Part shown: piece after piece, positions 17,290-27,670 of the stretch
How positions within the stretch are numbered: position 1 is the first letter of the stretch
How the letters are laid out: the number at the start of each line of letters is the position of its first letter
Assembly (NCBI RefSeq): GCF_015209965.1
Contig: NZ_MU158689.1
Location: 556,086 to 620,085 of the forward strand
Direction: 5' to 3'
Length of the DNA stretch: 64,000 nt
Source of the DNA: Sphingobacterium pedocola
GTDB taxonomy: Bacteria > Bacteroidota > Bacteroidia > Sphingobacteriales > Sphingobacteriaceae
Program-made: the position numbers and the translations under genes
The notes under the pieces: model-generated
What the model saw: only the letters and a program-made list of their open reading frames with translations
What the model was told of the DNA's origin: nothing
The model's database searches: none

Positions 17290-19551
17290 TTAATTTTCCA
17301 TTGATGTAGGCCAACTTGCTTTATGTTTTCCTAACTTTTTATTTGGTTTATTAGACATCTCAAAAACCAATTCGCCTCCCTTGAGCATTTCATCATGTCT
17401 AATGAAAACGTTGTGGTAAGGCCTGCCATTGAGCGTAATGGATTTAATGTAGATGTTTTTGGACGAATTGTTGTTTGCTACTATGGTGAATAATTTATTA
17501 TTCGGCATGGTAATCGTAGCTTTATTTAGCGATGGACTGCCGAAGACGTATTCGCCACCTACCGGAGAAGCGGGATATAGGCCCATCATTGACCATACCG
17601 CCCAGGCGCTCATTTGTCCGGCATCTTCGTTACCAGCATAGCCGTCTGGACGATCATGATACATAGAATCCACGATTTGCCGAATTTTTTCTTGTGTCTT
17701 CCATGCTTCCCCAATGTAACTGTACATATAGGCAATATGATGGCTCGGTTCATTTCCATGGGCATATTGGCCAATAAATCCGCTGGCGTCGGGTGATTGG
17801 TTTTCGCCGGTCATATATGAAGGAGTAGCAAATAACGAATCGAGCATATCACGTAATCCATTTTTATTTGGAAATAATTTGGCTAACCCTCTAATATCGT
17901 GTGGTACAAAAAAAGAATGTTGCCATGCATTACCTTCAATGTATTGGCTTTTGTCAAAGTCGTGTTCAGAATGAAAAGGATCAAATGGTTCGACAAATTT
18001 GCCGTTTTTGAATTTTGCCCGCATAAATCCGGATTGGGGGTCAAAAAGATGCTTGTAATTTTTTGCCCGTTTTGTGAATAGTTGAAAATCTTCGTGTTTT
18101 CCAAGCTTTTGGGCTACCAATGAAATGCAATAATCGTCAAATGCATATTCCAATGTTTTGGTTACGCTTCCTCCGTTGACGTCCTGTGGTACGTAACCAT
18201 ATTCAATATAGGCCGGAACCTCACGTGTTTGTTGAAAGGCGCTTGCACGCATGGCTTGATAGGCGCGTTCAGCATCTACTCCCGGCCAGTTTTTAAGAAC
18301 AGCATCTGCTAAAACGGGTATAGCGTGATAGCCCGTCATAGTGTTGGTTTCGAATGTGCTTAAGTCCCACACAGGCAATAGCCCGTTTTCATCGTAAAAG
18401 GAAAGCATGCTATTTAGTATGTCGCTATATTTTTCGGGTTGAGTAATGGTGAAGAGTGGTTTCAAAGCCCGAAAGGTATCCCAAAGCGAAAATAAGGTAT
18501 AACGCTGCGCTCCGTCGGCCATGCGATGTATCTCACCTTTGTAGTTTTTGTATCCACCATCTTGGTCTGAATACAGTGTCGGGGATACAGCGGTATGGTA
18601 GAGTGCCGAGTAAAATACACGTTTTAGATGATCGTTGTCGGTCTCCACTTTTATTTTTGCCAGTTCTTTTTCCCATTTAGCATCGGCGTCATGTCGCACT
18701 TGATCAAAATCCCAATGCGGGATCTCTTGAAGTGCGGCAAGCGCCTTATCTGTGTTTGTCGTCGATAGGGCGACTTTGATCTTTATACTGGATGAGGATT
18801 TAAATACCAGTTGTGCGTTTGCTGATTTTGGACCTCCCTGTGCATTACTGTTTTTGATCTCGAGAAAAGAATCGAAGCCGGGAGCCTTAGCGCCGTTGAA
18901 GAGGTGATCCGCGATAGGCTGCGACGTGCGTAATGCAAAATAAACGTGTTGTTTATTTGCCCACCCATACGAATACCGATGCCCTATGATGGTGCTGTCA
19001 TTACGGATTTCTATACGCGTCGATACCGGACTATCCCAATTGTAGGCATGTCCTAAATCTATTCTCACTGTAGGTGATCCTGTGTTGGGAGGGAATGTGT
19101 ACGCATGTAATCCTACGCGTTCGGTACTTGTCAATTTTGTGTGAATGCCATTATCGAATTTAACTTCATAATATCCGGGACTTGCTTTTTCAAGTTCATC
19201 GGAAAACTTTTGGCGCATATCTATTTTTTCTTTTAAAATAGGAGCTAACATAGGCATCACGGCAATATCTAACCAATCACCAATACCTGTCCCGCTCAAA
19301 TGCATGTGACTGAATCCGGCAATGGAGTCCGAAGAAATATGATAACCGCTGACCCAGTCCCAGCCATTTTTGCCATTATCCGGTGATAGCTGTACTAAGG
19401 AAAATGGAACTGTTGCTCCGGGATAGTTATGCCCGTGACCACCTGTGCCTATAAACGGATCTACATATTTTGAGTATGTTTGCGCGGTGACCGTGCAGAC
19501 TAACAGGTTGAAATATAATATAGTAAGTAATGATATTTTTTGACTAATCAT
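17290..19551 (-). CDS. GH92 family glycosyl hydrolase (secreted alpha-mannosidase)
   Basis: About 753 residues starting MISQKISLLTIL with a signal peptide ending near VTAQ, followed at once by the GH92 opening YSKYVDPFIGTGGHGHNYPGA. Other GH92 signatures are FSHMHLSGTG, GNEPSHHIAYMY and GNEDAGQMSAWAVWSMMGLYP near the C-terminus, with family-typical acidic residues. GH92 enzymes are Ca2+-dependent exo-alpha-mannosidases (mostly alpha-1,2) used on N-glycans or yeast mannan in Bacteroidota, acting in the periplasm or at the surface. No SusC/D pair is adjacent. The divergent LacI regulator 282 bases away is the likely controller. An ATG 21 codons upstream exists, but the shorter start gives a normal signal peptide. 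Confidence 0.92.
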   Translation of the reverse strand: MISQKISLLTILYFNLLVCTVTAQTYSKYVDPFIGTGGHGHNYPGATVPFSLVQLSPDNGKNGWDWVSGYHISSDSIAGFSHMHLSGTGIGDWLDIAVMPMLAPILKEKIDMRQKFSDELEKASPGYYEVKFDNGIHTKLTSTERVGLHAYTFPPNTGSPTVRIDLGHAYNWDSPVSTRIEIRNDSTIIGHRYSYGWANKQHVYFALRTSQPIADHLFNGAKAPGFDSFLEIKNSNAQGGPKSANAQLVFKSSSSIKIKVALSTTNTDKALAALQEIPHWDFDQVRHDADAKWEKELAKIKVETDNDHLKRVFYSALYHTAVSPTLYSDQDGGYKNYKGEIHRMADGAQRYTLFSLWDTFRALKPLFTITQPEKYSDILNSMLSFYDENGLLPVWDLSTFETNTMTGYHAIPVLADAVLKNWPGVDAERAYQAMRASAFQQTREVPAYIEYGYVPQDVNGGSVTKTLEYAFDDYCISLVAQKLGKHEDFQLFTKRAKNYKHLFDPQSGFMRAKFKNGKFVEPFDPFHSEHDFDKSQYIEGNAWQHSFFVPHDIRGLAKLFPNKNGLRDMLDSLFATPSYMTGENQSPDASGFIGQYAHGNEPSHHIAYMYSYIGEAWKTQEKIRQIVDSMYHDRPDGYAGNEDAGQMSAWAVWSMMGLYPASPVGGEYVFGSPSLNKATITMPNNKLFTIVANNNSSKNIYIKSITLNGRPYHNVFIRHDEMLKGGELVFEMSNKPNKKLGKHKASWPTSMEN

Positions 19552-19620
19552 GTAAAAGATAATGATATGACGTATGTGTTTAATTGAATATGAATAGGTA
19601 AAACCATTTAGCAAACTTAG

Positions 19621-19678
19621 GTAAATTTACTTTTATATACAATATAATCACTTTACCTATTAAAAGTTACCTCGAGGT
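19621..19678. promoter_or_regulatory. Candidate LacI-type operators between GH92 and lacI-like genes
   Basis: Two perfect 10-bp palindromes, GTAAATTTAC (19621-19630) and ACCTCGAGGT (19669-19678), lie in the divergent intergenic region, 70-130 bases before the GH92 start. LacI proteins bind such palindromes, often with central CG; the second fits best. Not proven. Confidence 0.35.
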
Positions 19679-19833
19679 TAGATTGAATACGGTCGGTAGG
19701 AGGAGAAGTTTTGTATTCCTCTATTGTTGGATTTTTTTGAAGAAAATTAAAAAAGTAATTTTGCTAAAATTGTTGTTGAATTTTAGTAGATTGTGCTTTG
19801 TTAAATTATTATGGTTAAAATTAAGCCTACTTC

Positions 19834-20823
19834 ATGAAAAAAAGATTGTCTATTAGCGATATAGCCAAAAATCTAGGAATATCTGTAACAACCGTTTCAT
19901 TTATATTAAACGATAAAGCGAAAGAAAAGAGAATAAGCGATGCATTGACGCATCGTGTATTAGACTATGTGAAGAAAGTAGGGTATAAGCCTAATCAGTT
20001 GGCAAAAAGTCTCCGTACAGGTAAATCAAAAACCTTGGGGCTGCTTGTAGAAGATATTTCCAATACTTTTTTTGCAAATATTGCGAAGCAAATTGAACAG
20101 AGGGCTTACGATCATGGGTACCATATTTTGTATTGTAGTATGAATAACGACGTGAATCGGGCTAAAGAGCTTATCCAGCTTTTTCATGATAGACAGATAG
20201 ACGGCTTTATCATTGCGCCTACAGAAGGGCTTTCTGAAGTGATTCATAATTTGCTTAAAAATAATGTTCCCATCGTGTTATTCGATCGTTTTATAGAAGA
20301 TTTAGATACCAATTACGTCGTGTCGGAGAATAAGCAAGCTGCGTACATGGGGTCTAAATACTTATTGGATGACTTAAAGGCTACAAAAGTTGGGATGCTT
20401 ACAATCAATTCTGCACAGACGCAGATGCGGAGCCGTCTGGATGGTTATATGCAGGCGATGGATGAGTTAGGCAGGGATGCTGTCATTAAGAAAATTCAGG
20501 TTGATCAACCAGATGAGGTCACGATTGATCTGGTACGTGATTTCATTGTCGACAACAAGCTAGATGCGGTTTTCTTTGCGACTAACTATATTGCAATAAT
20601 TGGACTCAAGGCAATTAAAAAATACAAATTAAGTATAGATAAGATCGTATCTTTTGATGATCATGCTATCTTTTCGCTATTCCACACTCCGGTTACTTCA
20701 TTAGCTCAGGATATCAAGAGTATCTCAGATCATATTATACAGATTCTAATTTCCGAGATCAATGGTAAAAGCAAGGGATACCAGCATATCGTTATCCCTT
20801 GTGAATTAAAAGTAAGAAACTAG
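19834..20823 (+). CDS. LacI-family transcriptional regulator
   Basis: This 329-residue regulator has an N-terminal LacI helix-turn-helix (SISDIAKNLGISVTTVSFIL, about 5-24), the hinge region GYKPNQLAKSLRTGKSKTLG (about 51-70) and a periplasmic-binding-protein-like effector domain. Effectors are usually sugars. Divergent arrangement with the GH92 mannosidase suggests it controls that gene, perhaps in response to mannose or mannosides. It ends 9 bases from the convergent msrB. Confidence 0.92.
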   Translation: MKKRLSISDIAKNLGISVTTVSFILNDKAKEKRISDALTHRVLDYVKKVGYKPNQLAKSLRTGKSKTLGLLVEDISNTFFANIAKQIEQRAYDHGYHILYCSMNNDVNRAKELIQLFHDRQIDGFIIAPTEGLSEVIHNLLKNNVPIVLFDRFIEDLDTNYVVSENKQAAYMGSKYLLDDLKATKVGMLTINSAQTQMRSRLDGYMQAMDELGRDAVIKKIQVDQPDEVTIDLVRDFIVDNKLDAVFFATNYIAIIGLKAIKKYKLSIDKIVSFDDHAIFSLFHTPVTSLAQDIKSISDHIIQILISEINGKSKGYQHIVIPCELKVRN

Positions 20824-20831
20824 TTCTTTTC

Positions 20832-21308
20832 TTACTGGCCTTTTGCCGGTACAAATTTCATGGAAAGGGAGTTTACGCAGTGTCGTGTGTTTTTTGCGGT
20901 AAATCCTTCCCCAAGAAACACATGACCTAAATGACCTCCGCATTTTTTACAAAGTATTTCTGTTCTTCTGCCATCGGCATCGGTTATTCGCTGCACGGCG
21001 CCTGGAATCTCATCTTCAAAGCTCGGCCAACCACAGTGTGATTCAAATTTATCCTCCGAATTGTAAAGGGGGGCATCGCACCGCTTGCATACGTATGTTC
21101 CTTTTTCCTTATTTTCCAGCAGCTCACCTGTAAAAGGCCTCTCCGTCCCTTTATGTAAAATCACGTATTCCTCTTCTGCTGTTAGTTTGTTGTATTTCGT
21201 TGTGTCTTCCATATGTTGTTGTACTGAATGTTGTATTGACTGTGAGTTGCCATTCGTGCATGCACTTAATGTCAGCCCTACTATTAAACTAAAAATAAAC
21301 AAGTTCAT
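20832..21308 (-). CDS. msrB: Peptide-methionine (R)-S-oxide reductase, lipoprotein form
   Basis: This 158-residue protein begins with a lipoprotein signal (lipobox LSAC, C17) so it is likely anchored in the periplasm or outer membrane. The MsrB domain has two zinc CxxC pairs (C74/C77 and C120/C123), HCGWPSF (91-97) and the catalytic RHCVNS with C144. It repairs methionine-R-sulfoxide in exported proteins using an external reductant. The catalytic cysteine is present; no MsrA domain is fused. It is alone, convergent with the LacI gene. Confidence 0.93.
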   Translation of the reverse strand: MNLFIFSLIVGLTLSACTNGNSQSIQHSVQQHMEDTTKYNKLTAEEEYVILHKGTERPFTGELLENKEKGTYVCKRCDAPLYNSEDKFESHCGWPSFEDEIPGAVQRITDADGRRTEILCKKCGGHLGHVFLGEGFTAKNTRHCVNSLSMKFVPAKGQ

Positions 21309-21338
21309 ATTGATTTCATTTTAAATAAAAGTAACAAA

Positions 21339-21426
21339 GATTGCTTCGTTACTTCGCGCCTCGCAATGATGATTATAGCAGTGGTTGCATACACGTCAAT
21401 GCGAGGAGGCACGACGCGGCAGTCTT
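21339..21426. repeat. GCAATG-family repeat, copy B (halves in swapped order)
   Basis: AGATTGCTTCG...CCTCGCAATGATGA (21339-21373) is followed by CGTCAATGCGAGGAGGCACG...GCAGTCTTT (21393-21426). These are the two arms of the family but in reversed order relative to copies A and C, so the arms point outward. Confidence 0.65.
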
Positions 21427-21708
21427 TTTAGTGGATCATGTGTTTATATTGTGTTGTACTCATAACCCTTTTAAGTACATCTTTGTTTTACAAAAAATAT
21501 ATTTATTCCCACTAAATTACGAATAATAGAAGACGATAAAAAGGATTTTTAACATATCATAATCGTATTGATGTCATTTTTAAAAAGTTAATTTTTTTTT
21601 AAAAGAAGAGACCGGTAAAATATTTCCTTACGGTGGTTTGAGTGGCTTAAATAGACGTTTAATTGAATTATTTAGAATGAATTTAAATTGATATTTTGCG
21701 TCATTAAA

Positions 21709-21741
21709 TTGTCACTGATTACTTAAATAGTTATACTTTTG
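21709..21741 (+). promoter_or_regulatory. Promoter of the ACIII/cox cluster
   Basis: TTG at 21709-21711, 22-base spacer, TACTTTTG at 21734-21741 (TAnnTTTG). It lies 85 bases before the actA ATG, and the 380-base gap before it holds no gene. As the first good promoter before about 16 kb of co-directional genes, it probably drives at least the act genes. Confidence 0.6.
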
Positions 21742-21825
21742 TGCATTGTTTTATGGGAGAATTCCACATTGCAATTAAGTTAAGTAATTTTTATATTCAT
21801 AAATAAATAGTATAAAGTGCTAAAT

Positions 21826-23106
21826 ATGAGAAATATCTCATCCGTTTTGGGAAGACTTGCGAAGTCAATATCGGTCAGTTTGGTGTTGTTATTTGCCGTT
21901 ACGATGACATCAAATGCGCAAGATGTAAAGGAAGGTGCAGCCCTTTTTAAAGCAAATTGTACAACGTGTCACAAGATTGACAAGAAAGTAACAGGTCCTG
22001 CTTTAGCTGGGATGTCCGAGCGTCACTCCGAAGAGTGGTTGGTTAGCTGGATCAAAAATTCTAAAGCAATGGTTGATGCAGGTGATCCTGCAGCTGTCAA
22101 GATCTATGAAGAATACAATAAGATGGCGATGACTGCGTTCACCCACTTATCTGACGATCAAATTAAAAACATTATTGCTTATGTAGGCGATGAGGAAGCT
22201 AAATTAGCGGCGAAGGCGGCTGAACCCCAAGTCGCTGGAGCTGGACAGAGTAGTGGAGCTAATAACTTCATGATCTTTGGTTTGGTGGCGATCTTGATTT
22301 TAGCGATTGGTGTGGTGGTTGTTTTAAACCGTGTAACCCGTACGCTGGAAAAAGTGCTTATTAACAACCAGGAAGCTATTCATGCGGCCCAAGCCAACGA
22401 GGAAGCGCATGCAGAAAGCCGTAATGCGAAATTCGCAAGAGCATTTTTGAAGAACAAAAAGCTAGTCGGTTTTGCGGTGTTAATGCTGGTTGCTTTATTG
22501 GCTGTAGTCGGATGGCGTACCATGTGGAATGTGGGCGTGCACGAGGGGTATCAACCTGTACAGCCGATTAAATTCTCGCATCAAATTCACGCGGGGGTAA
22601 ATCAGATTGACTGTCAATATTGTCACGGTGGGGCGTATAAATCGAAGAATGCGTCGATCCCTTCAGCGAATGTGTGTATGAACTGTCATAACACAGTAAC
22701 GGCTTCTGATCACTATGAAGGAGAACTTTCTCCGGAGATCGCAAAATTATACCGTGCAGTAGATTTTAATCCAGATACACGTGAATACGGTAGTAATCCA
22801 AGACCTATCGAATGGGTAAGGATTCATAATCTTCCAGACTTTGCTTATTTCAATCACTCGCAACACGTTTCGGTTGCTGGGGTAGAATGTCAAACATGTC
22901 ACGGTCCGATCGAGACAATGGAAGAAGTATACCAATACTCTCCGTTAACAATGAAATGGTGTGTAGATTGTCATAAGACTACTGAAGTGAATGCCGATAA
23001 TGCATACTACGATCAGTTGATCGAAGCGCACGAGAAATTGAAGAAAGGTGAGAAAATGACTGCAGCCATGATCGGTGGTCTGGAATGTGGAAAATGTCAC
23101 TATTAA
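21826..23106 (+). CDS. actA: ACIII subunit ActA: N-terminal monohaem plus C-terminal pentahaem cytochrome c
   Basis: About 426 residues starting at ATG 21826 (MRNISSVLGRLAKSIS; an upstream GTG is less likely), with a signal peptide ending near SNAQ. There are six CxxCH haem sites: CTTCH in an N-terminal class I cytochrome domain (C45-H49), and CQYCH, CMNCH, CQTCH, CVDCH and CGKCH in the C-terminal part, the last two residues before the end. Two hydrophobic helices (around 150-170 and 215-235) separate them. This is ActA of Alternative Complex III, carrying electrons from the Fe-S/quinol part to cytochrome or oxidase. Haem attachment requires the Ccm system, including the ccmEF genes at 11-14 kb. 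Confidence 0.93.
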   Translation: MRNISSVLGRLAKSISVSLVLLFAVTMTSNAQDVKEGAALFKANCTTCHKIDKKVTGPALAGMSERHSEEWLVSWIKNSKAMVDAGDPAAVKIYEEYNKMAMTAFTHLSDDQIKNIIAYVGDEEAKLAAKAAEPQVAGAGQSSGANNFMIFGLVAILILAIGVVVVLNRVTRTLEKVLINNQEAIHAAQANEEAHAESRNAKFARAFLKNKKLVGFAVLMLVALLAVVGWRTMWNVGVHEGYQPVQPIKFSHQIHAGVNQIDCQYCHGGAYKSKNASIPSANVCMNCHNTVTASDHYEGELSPEIAKLYRAVDFNPDTREYGSNPRPIEWVRIHNLPDFAYFNHSQHVSVAGVECQTCHGPIETMEEVYQYSPLTMKWCVDCHKTTEVNADNAYYDQLIEAHEKLKKGEKMTAAMIGGLECGKCHY

Positions 23107-23144
23107 TAATTAATTAGGAAAACGCAATCTTATATACAGCTTAA

Positions 23145-26100
23145 ATGGATAGCAATAAAAAATATTGGAAAGGTTTAGAAGAGTTAAATCAAACTCCTGC
23201 TTTCATAGAAAGTAATAAGGGGGAGTTTGCTGAACCTATTCCTGTAGAAGATGTATTAAATGAAGCAGGTTTAAGTACAAGAACACCACGACGTGACTTT
23301 TTAAAAGCACTAGGATTCGGTTTAGGAGCTGTTACACTAGCAGCTTGTAATCGGACGCCTATTCATAAGGCGGTGCCTTATGTCATCAAGCCGGAAGAAG
23401 TTACACCGGGTATACCTAATTTCTATGCTTCCTCTTTTAACGGACAAAGTGTTTTAGTAAGAACACGTGAAGGGCGTCCTATTTCAATTGAAGCTAATCC
23501 GAATGCAATTGGCTTGAATCAAGGAACGGATGCGCCTACAGTCGCCTCTGTTTTGGATCTGTACGATATGTCCAAATTACAAAACCCACAAATTGGTGGT
23601 AAAGATGTTGAATGGGCGAAATTAGATAGCACAGTTATTGCTTCTTTGGATAAAGCTGCAGCTGCAGGAAAGCAAATTACAATTGTTTCGAATACGGTGA
23701 ATTCACCGACAACGTTAGCTACGATAGCGAGATTGGCGACTAAATACCCTACTACGTCTCATATTCAAGTCGATGCGATTTCATATGGTGGTATTATTGA
23801 AGCGAATAGGAATTCGTTTGGTAAAGCCGTAATTCCTTCTTACCATTTTGCGAATGCACAGGTTGTCGTTTCGGTAGCCGCAGATTTCTTGGGATCTTGG
23901 TTAGCAGGTGAAGAACACACACAAGATTATATTAAAAACCGTGACTACAAATCATTGAAAAATGGTAAAATGTCACGCCATATTCAGTTCGAATCCGGAT
24001 TGAGTATGACAGGATCTAACGCTGACGTGCGTATCGCTATTAAACCGTCGGAAGAAGGCGCTGTTTTAATTGCATTATATAACGAGATCACGGGTCAAAC
24101 GATAGCTGGTGGTACGACCAATGCAAAGGCACAGACTGCAATCAAATTAGCGGCTAAAGAATTAGCCAATGCAAAAGGTGCAGCAGTAGTGGTGGCGGGA
24201 TCAAATGATATCAATACCCAAGCATTAGTAAATGCGATCAATACGCAACTAGGTGCTTACGGCGCAATTATTGATTTAGATAATTATTCTAAACAATATC
24301 AAGGTTCAGATGCTGCTTTCCAACAGTTCTTAGCGACAGCTAAGGCGGGTCAGGTAGGTGTTGCCTTTTTCTTGAATAGCAACCCGATTTATGATTATTT
24401 CAACGCTGGCGATGTAAAAGCTGCTTTAGCTAAAGTGGATTTCACCTTGTCTTTCGCTGATCGTGCTGATGAAACTGCCTCGGAATTAAAAGCGATTGCA
24501 CCGGCTTCTACATTCTTAGAATCGTGGGGCGATGCTTCGTCTAAAGAAGGACTCTTTACGATCGTACAACCCACTATTAACCCTGTGTTCAATACCAGAC
24601 AAGTTGAGCAAAGCTTGTTAGTATGGGCTGGAGATACGACTTCCATTTATGATTTCGTGAAATTAAATTGGGAAGCCAATATTCTTCCAGGTACAGGAAA
24701 AGTATGGAAAGACATATTACAATCTGGTTTCGTCTATAAAGGTTCTAGCACTGGTTCATCGTATTCGGCTAATGTAGATGTAAATTCGGTAGCTTCTGCT
24801 ATCGTAAATGATAGTAAGAAAATTGCAGGGGCGGTAGAATTAAAATTATACGAGTCTACCGTAATGCGTGATGGACGTTACGCAAATAATGCATATCTCC
24901 AGGAATTACCTGATCCTGTATCTAAAGTGACGTGGGATAACTACGCCGCTATAAATCCTAAATTTGCAGAGGAATTGGGATTAGGCGAAAATGGTAAAGT
25001 TACTGTAGAGGCAAATGGTCAATCGATCGATCTACCTGTTGTGTTGCAACCTGGTCAGACTATGGGAACGGTTTCGGTCGCATTGGGATATGGTCGGACT
25101 AAAGTAGGTAAAGCTGGTAATGAAGTCGGAAAGAATGCGTTCCCATTAGCAAGCTTAATAAATGGTACCGTACAATTGGCCGCACAAGCTAAAGTTTTTA
25201 AAGCTGTCGGTACTTACGAATTAGCACAAACACAAACACATCATACGATTGAAGGACGTAATATTATTCGCGAGACAACTTTTGCTAAATATTTAAAGGA
25301 TCCTAATTCAGAGTCAGGTCGTTTTGCGGATTCGCATAAAACGTATGATTTGTGGAACAAATTTGAGCAACCCGGTCACAAATGGGTGATGGCGATTGAC
25401 TTGAATGCGTGTACAGGTTGTGGTTCATGTATTGTAGCATGTAACGTAGAAAATAACATTCCGGTTGTAGGGCGTGACGAAGTACGTCGTCGTCGTGAAA
25501 TGCATTGGTTACGTATCGACCGTTATTATACGATCGAAGAGAATGGTACTAAATTTACAAAGGAGAAAGAAATCGCGGATATTCAAGATTTCGAAAATGT
25601 AACAGTTGTACACCAGCCTATGTTGTGTCAACACTGTGAGCACGCTCCATGTGAAACGGTTTGTCCGGTATTGGCGACAGTCCATTCTTCAGAGGGTCTT
25701 AACCACATGGCATATAACCGTTGTTTCGGTACACGTTACTGTGCAAACAACTGTCCGTATAAAGTGCGTCGTTTCAACTGGTTTAATTACTGGAATGATT
25801 CACGTTTCGATAATTACTTAAATAACGAATTTACACAACTGGTATTGAATCCGGATGTAACTACACGTTCTCGTGGAGTAATGGAAAAATGCTCTATGTG
25901 TATACAACGTATTCAAGGTGGTAAATTACAGGCGAAAATCGAAAATCGTAAATTGAAAGATGGCGATGTGAAAATGGCCTGTCAAGCGGCTTGTTCGGCA
26001 AATGCTATTATCTTCGGTGACGCTAACGATCCGGAATCAGAAGTTTCAAAAGCACTACGAAATGAGCGCGTTTACTACGTCTTGGAGGAAATCAATGTTC

Positions 26101-26150
26101 AACCGAATATCGGTTACATGACGAAGGTAAGAAATACATTTGAAGCGTAA
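23145..26150 (+). CDS. actB: ACIII subunit ActB: Tat-exported Fe-S protein with molybdopterin-oxidoreductase-like domain
   Basis: 1001 residues. A Tat motif TPRRDFLKALG (R49-R50) is followed by a hydrophobic run ending in a lipobox-like LAAC (C68), suggesting Tat export and lipid anchoring. Residues ~90-750 resemble the molybdopterin-oxidoreductase fold, which in ACIII binds no cofactor. The C-terminal part is a ferredoxin-like domain: CTGCGSCIVAC, CQHCEHAPCETVCP, CFGTRYCANNCP and CSMC...CQAAC, four cluster sites (3 [4Fe-4S] and 1 [3Fe-4S] in the known complexes). It wires quinol oxidation at ActC to the haems of ActA/ActE. 38 bases after actA. Confidence 0.93.
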   Translation: MDSNKKYWKGLEELNQTPAFIESNKGEFAEPIPVEDVLNEAGLSTRTPRRDFLKALGFGLGAVTLAACNRTPIHKAVPYVIKPEEVTPGIPNFYASSFNGQSVLVRTREGRPISIEANPNAIGLNQGTDAPTVASVLDLYDMSKLQNPQIGGKDVEWAKLDSTVIASLDKAAAAGKQITIVSNTVNSPTTLATIARLATKYPTTSHIQVDAISYGGIIEANRNSFGKAVIPSYHFANAQVVVSVAADFLGSWLAGEEHTQDYIKNRDYKSLKNGKMSRHIQFESGLSMTGSNADVRIAIKPSEEGAVLIALYNEITGQTIAGGTTNAKAQTAIKLAAKELANAKGAAVVVAGSNDINTQALVNAINTQLGAYGAIIDLDNYSKQYQGSDAAFQQFLATAKAGQVGVAFFLNSNPIYDYFNAGDVKAALAKVDFTLSFADRADETASELKAIAPASTFLESWGDASSKEGLFTIVQPTINPVFNTRQVEQSLLVWAGDTTSIYDFVKLNWEANILPGTGKVWKDILQSGFVYKGSSTGSSYSANVDVNSVASAIVNDSKKIAGAVELKLYESTVMRDGRYANNAYLQELPDPVSKVTWDNYAAINPKFAEELGLGENGKVTVEANGQSIDLPVVLQPGQTMGTVSVALGYGRTKVGKAGNEVGKNAFPLASLINGTVQLAAQAKVFKAVGTYELAQTQTHHTIEGRNIIRETTFAKYLKDPNSESGRFADSHKTYDLWNKFEQPGHKWVMAIDLNACTGCGSCIVACNVENNIPVVGRDEVRRRREMHWLRIDRYYTIEENGTKFTKEKEIADIQDFENVTVVHQPMLCQHCEHAPCETVCPVLATVHSSEGLNHMAYNRCFGTRYCANNCPYKVRRFNWFNYWNDSRFDNYLNNEFTQLVLNPDVTTRSRGVMEKCSMCIQRIQGGKLQAKIENRKLKDGDVKMACQAACSANAIIFGDANDPESEVSKALRNERVYYVLEEINVQPNIGYMTKVRNTFEA

Positions 26151-26179
26151 TTTTATTCAATATCTGAAATAAAAAAACT

Positions 26180-27664
26180 ATGTCATCGCATAACGAATCA
26201 ATATTAAGAGAACCATTAGTAACCGGCAAGAATATCACTTATGCTAAAGTGACTGATGATATCTTGCTTCCGGTTGAAAATAAACCAAACAAAGCTTGGT
26301 GGATAGGATTTATTGTAGCTGTCTGCGGAGCAATGCTATGGGTTGTGAGTGTTGGCTATACCTTTTGGACGGGTATCGGCGCTTGGGGTCTGAATAAAAC
26401 AGTAGGTTGGGCTTGGGATATCACCGACTTTGTATGGTGGGTAGGTATCGGTCACGCAGGTACGCTGATTTCGGCCGTGTTATTGTTATTCCGCCAAAAC
26501 TGGCGTAACTCTATTAACCGTTCTGCGGAGGCCATGACTATTTTTGCCGTAATCTGTGCAGCGACGTATGTTGTAGCACATATGGGGCGCCCGTGGTTGG
26601 CCTATTGGATTTTTCCATTACCGAATCAATTTGGTTCATTGTGGGTTAACTTTAACTCTCCACTAGTATGGGATGCATTCGCTATCTCGACTTACTTTAC
26701 CGTATCCTTGGTATTTTGGTATTGTGGTTTGTTACCAGATATCGCGTCAGTACGTGACCGTGCGACGGGCCTTAAGCGAAAAATTTATTCTATCTTCTCA
26801 TTCGGATGGAGTGGGTCTGTAAAGACTTGGCAACGTTTTGAAATTGTATCCCTGATTTTAGCGGGTATTTCGACACCACTGGTGCTTTCGGTGCACACGA
26901 TTGTATCCATGGACTTTGCAACTTCTGTAATCCCTGGATGGCACACGACTATCTTCCCTCCATATTTTGTTGCAGGGGCGATTTTCTCCGGTTTTGCGAT
27001 GGTACAGACATTGTTATTGATTCTTCGTAAGGTGTTAAACTTTGAGAACTACATTACCATGTTCCACATTGAATCGATGAACAAGATCATCATGGTAACC
27101 GGGTCTATTGTTGGGGTAGCTTACTTAACGGAGTTATTCATTGCATGGTACTCGGGTTCGGAATACGAGCAGTACGCATTTGCAAACCGTATTGCCGGTC
27201 CTTATGCGTGGGCTTATTGGGCGATGATGACCTGTAACGTGATCTCACCACAATTGTTTTGGTTCAAAAAGATCCGTACAAGTATTCCTATTTCATGGAT
27301 ACTGTCCATCGTGGTAAATATTGGGATGTGGTTCGAACGTTTTGTCATTATCGTGACGTCATTGCACCGTGATTACTTACCTTCTTCATGGGCAATGTTC
27401 TACCCAACATGGACGGATGTAGGTATATTCGTGGGCTCGATTGGTTTGTTCTTTACCTTATTCTTATTGTTCTTGCGTTTCTTACCAGGTATCGCAATTG
27501 CAGAGGTCAAATTATTATTGAAAAGCTCAAGTTTACAACAAAAAACGAAATTGGTTCAGGAGGGTGCATTCCCGGATGAACAGGTGGAGTTCTTCAAGAA
27601 GTCCCTCGGTAAATACGATTCTGTTACAGAGGAAGATATTAAGGCATTAGACGTTAGAAATTAA
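26180..27664 (+). CDS. actC: ACIII subunit ActC, NrfD/PsrC-like quinol-binding membrane protein
   Basis: 494 residues with about ten membrane helices (from residue ~38 on). It has PsrC/NrfD signatures such as [20 protein letters not shown] and [16 protein letters not shown]. In the ACIII structures of Rhodothermus and Flavobacterium this subunit carries a quinol site and proton paths in the membrane. It follows actB by 29 bases and precedes actD by 6. Conserved H and D residues of the quinol site seem present (the H of GIGHAGT). Confidence 0.93.
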   Translation: MSSHNESILREPLVTGKNITYAKVTDDILLPVENKPNKAWWIGFIVAVCGAMLWVVSVGYTFWTGIGAWGLNKTVGWAWDITDFVWWVGIGHAGTLISAVLLLFRQNWRNSINRSAEAMTIFAVICAATYVVAHMGRPWLAYWIFPLPNQFGSLWVNFNSPLVWDAFAISTYFTVSLVFWYCGLLPDIASVRDRATGLKRKIYSIFSFGWSGSVKTWQRFEIVSLILAGISTPLVLSVHTIVSMDFATSVIPGWHTTIFPPYFVAGAIFSGFAMVQTLLLILRKVLNFENYITMFHIESMNKIIMVTGSIVGVAYLTELFIAWYSGSEYEQYAFANRIAGPYAWAYWAMMTCNVISPQLFWFKKIRTSIPISWILSIVVNIGMWFERFVIIVTSLHRDYLPSSWAMFYPTWTDVGIFVGSIGLFFTLFLLFLRFLPGIAIAEVKLLLKSSSLQQKTKLVQEGAFPDEQVEFFKKSLGKYDSVTEEDIKALDVRN

Positions 27665-27670
27665 TAAGCA

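Noticed and set aside
21341..21526. 61-codon plus-strand frame upstream of actA
   Set aside because: Runs through GCAATG repeat copy B; no independent support.
23145..26150. ActB read as a true molybdenum enzyme
   Set aside because: The molybdopterin-like domain of ACIII ActB is known to hold no cofactor, and the cluster context makes the ACIII assignment firm.
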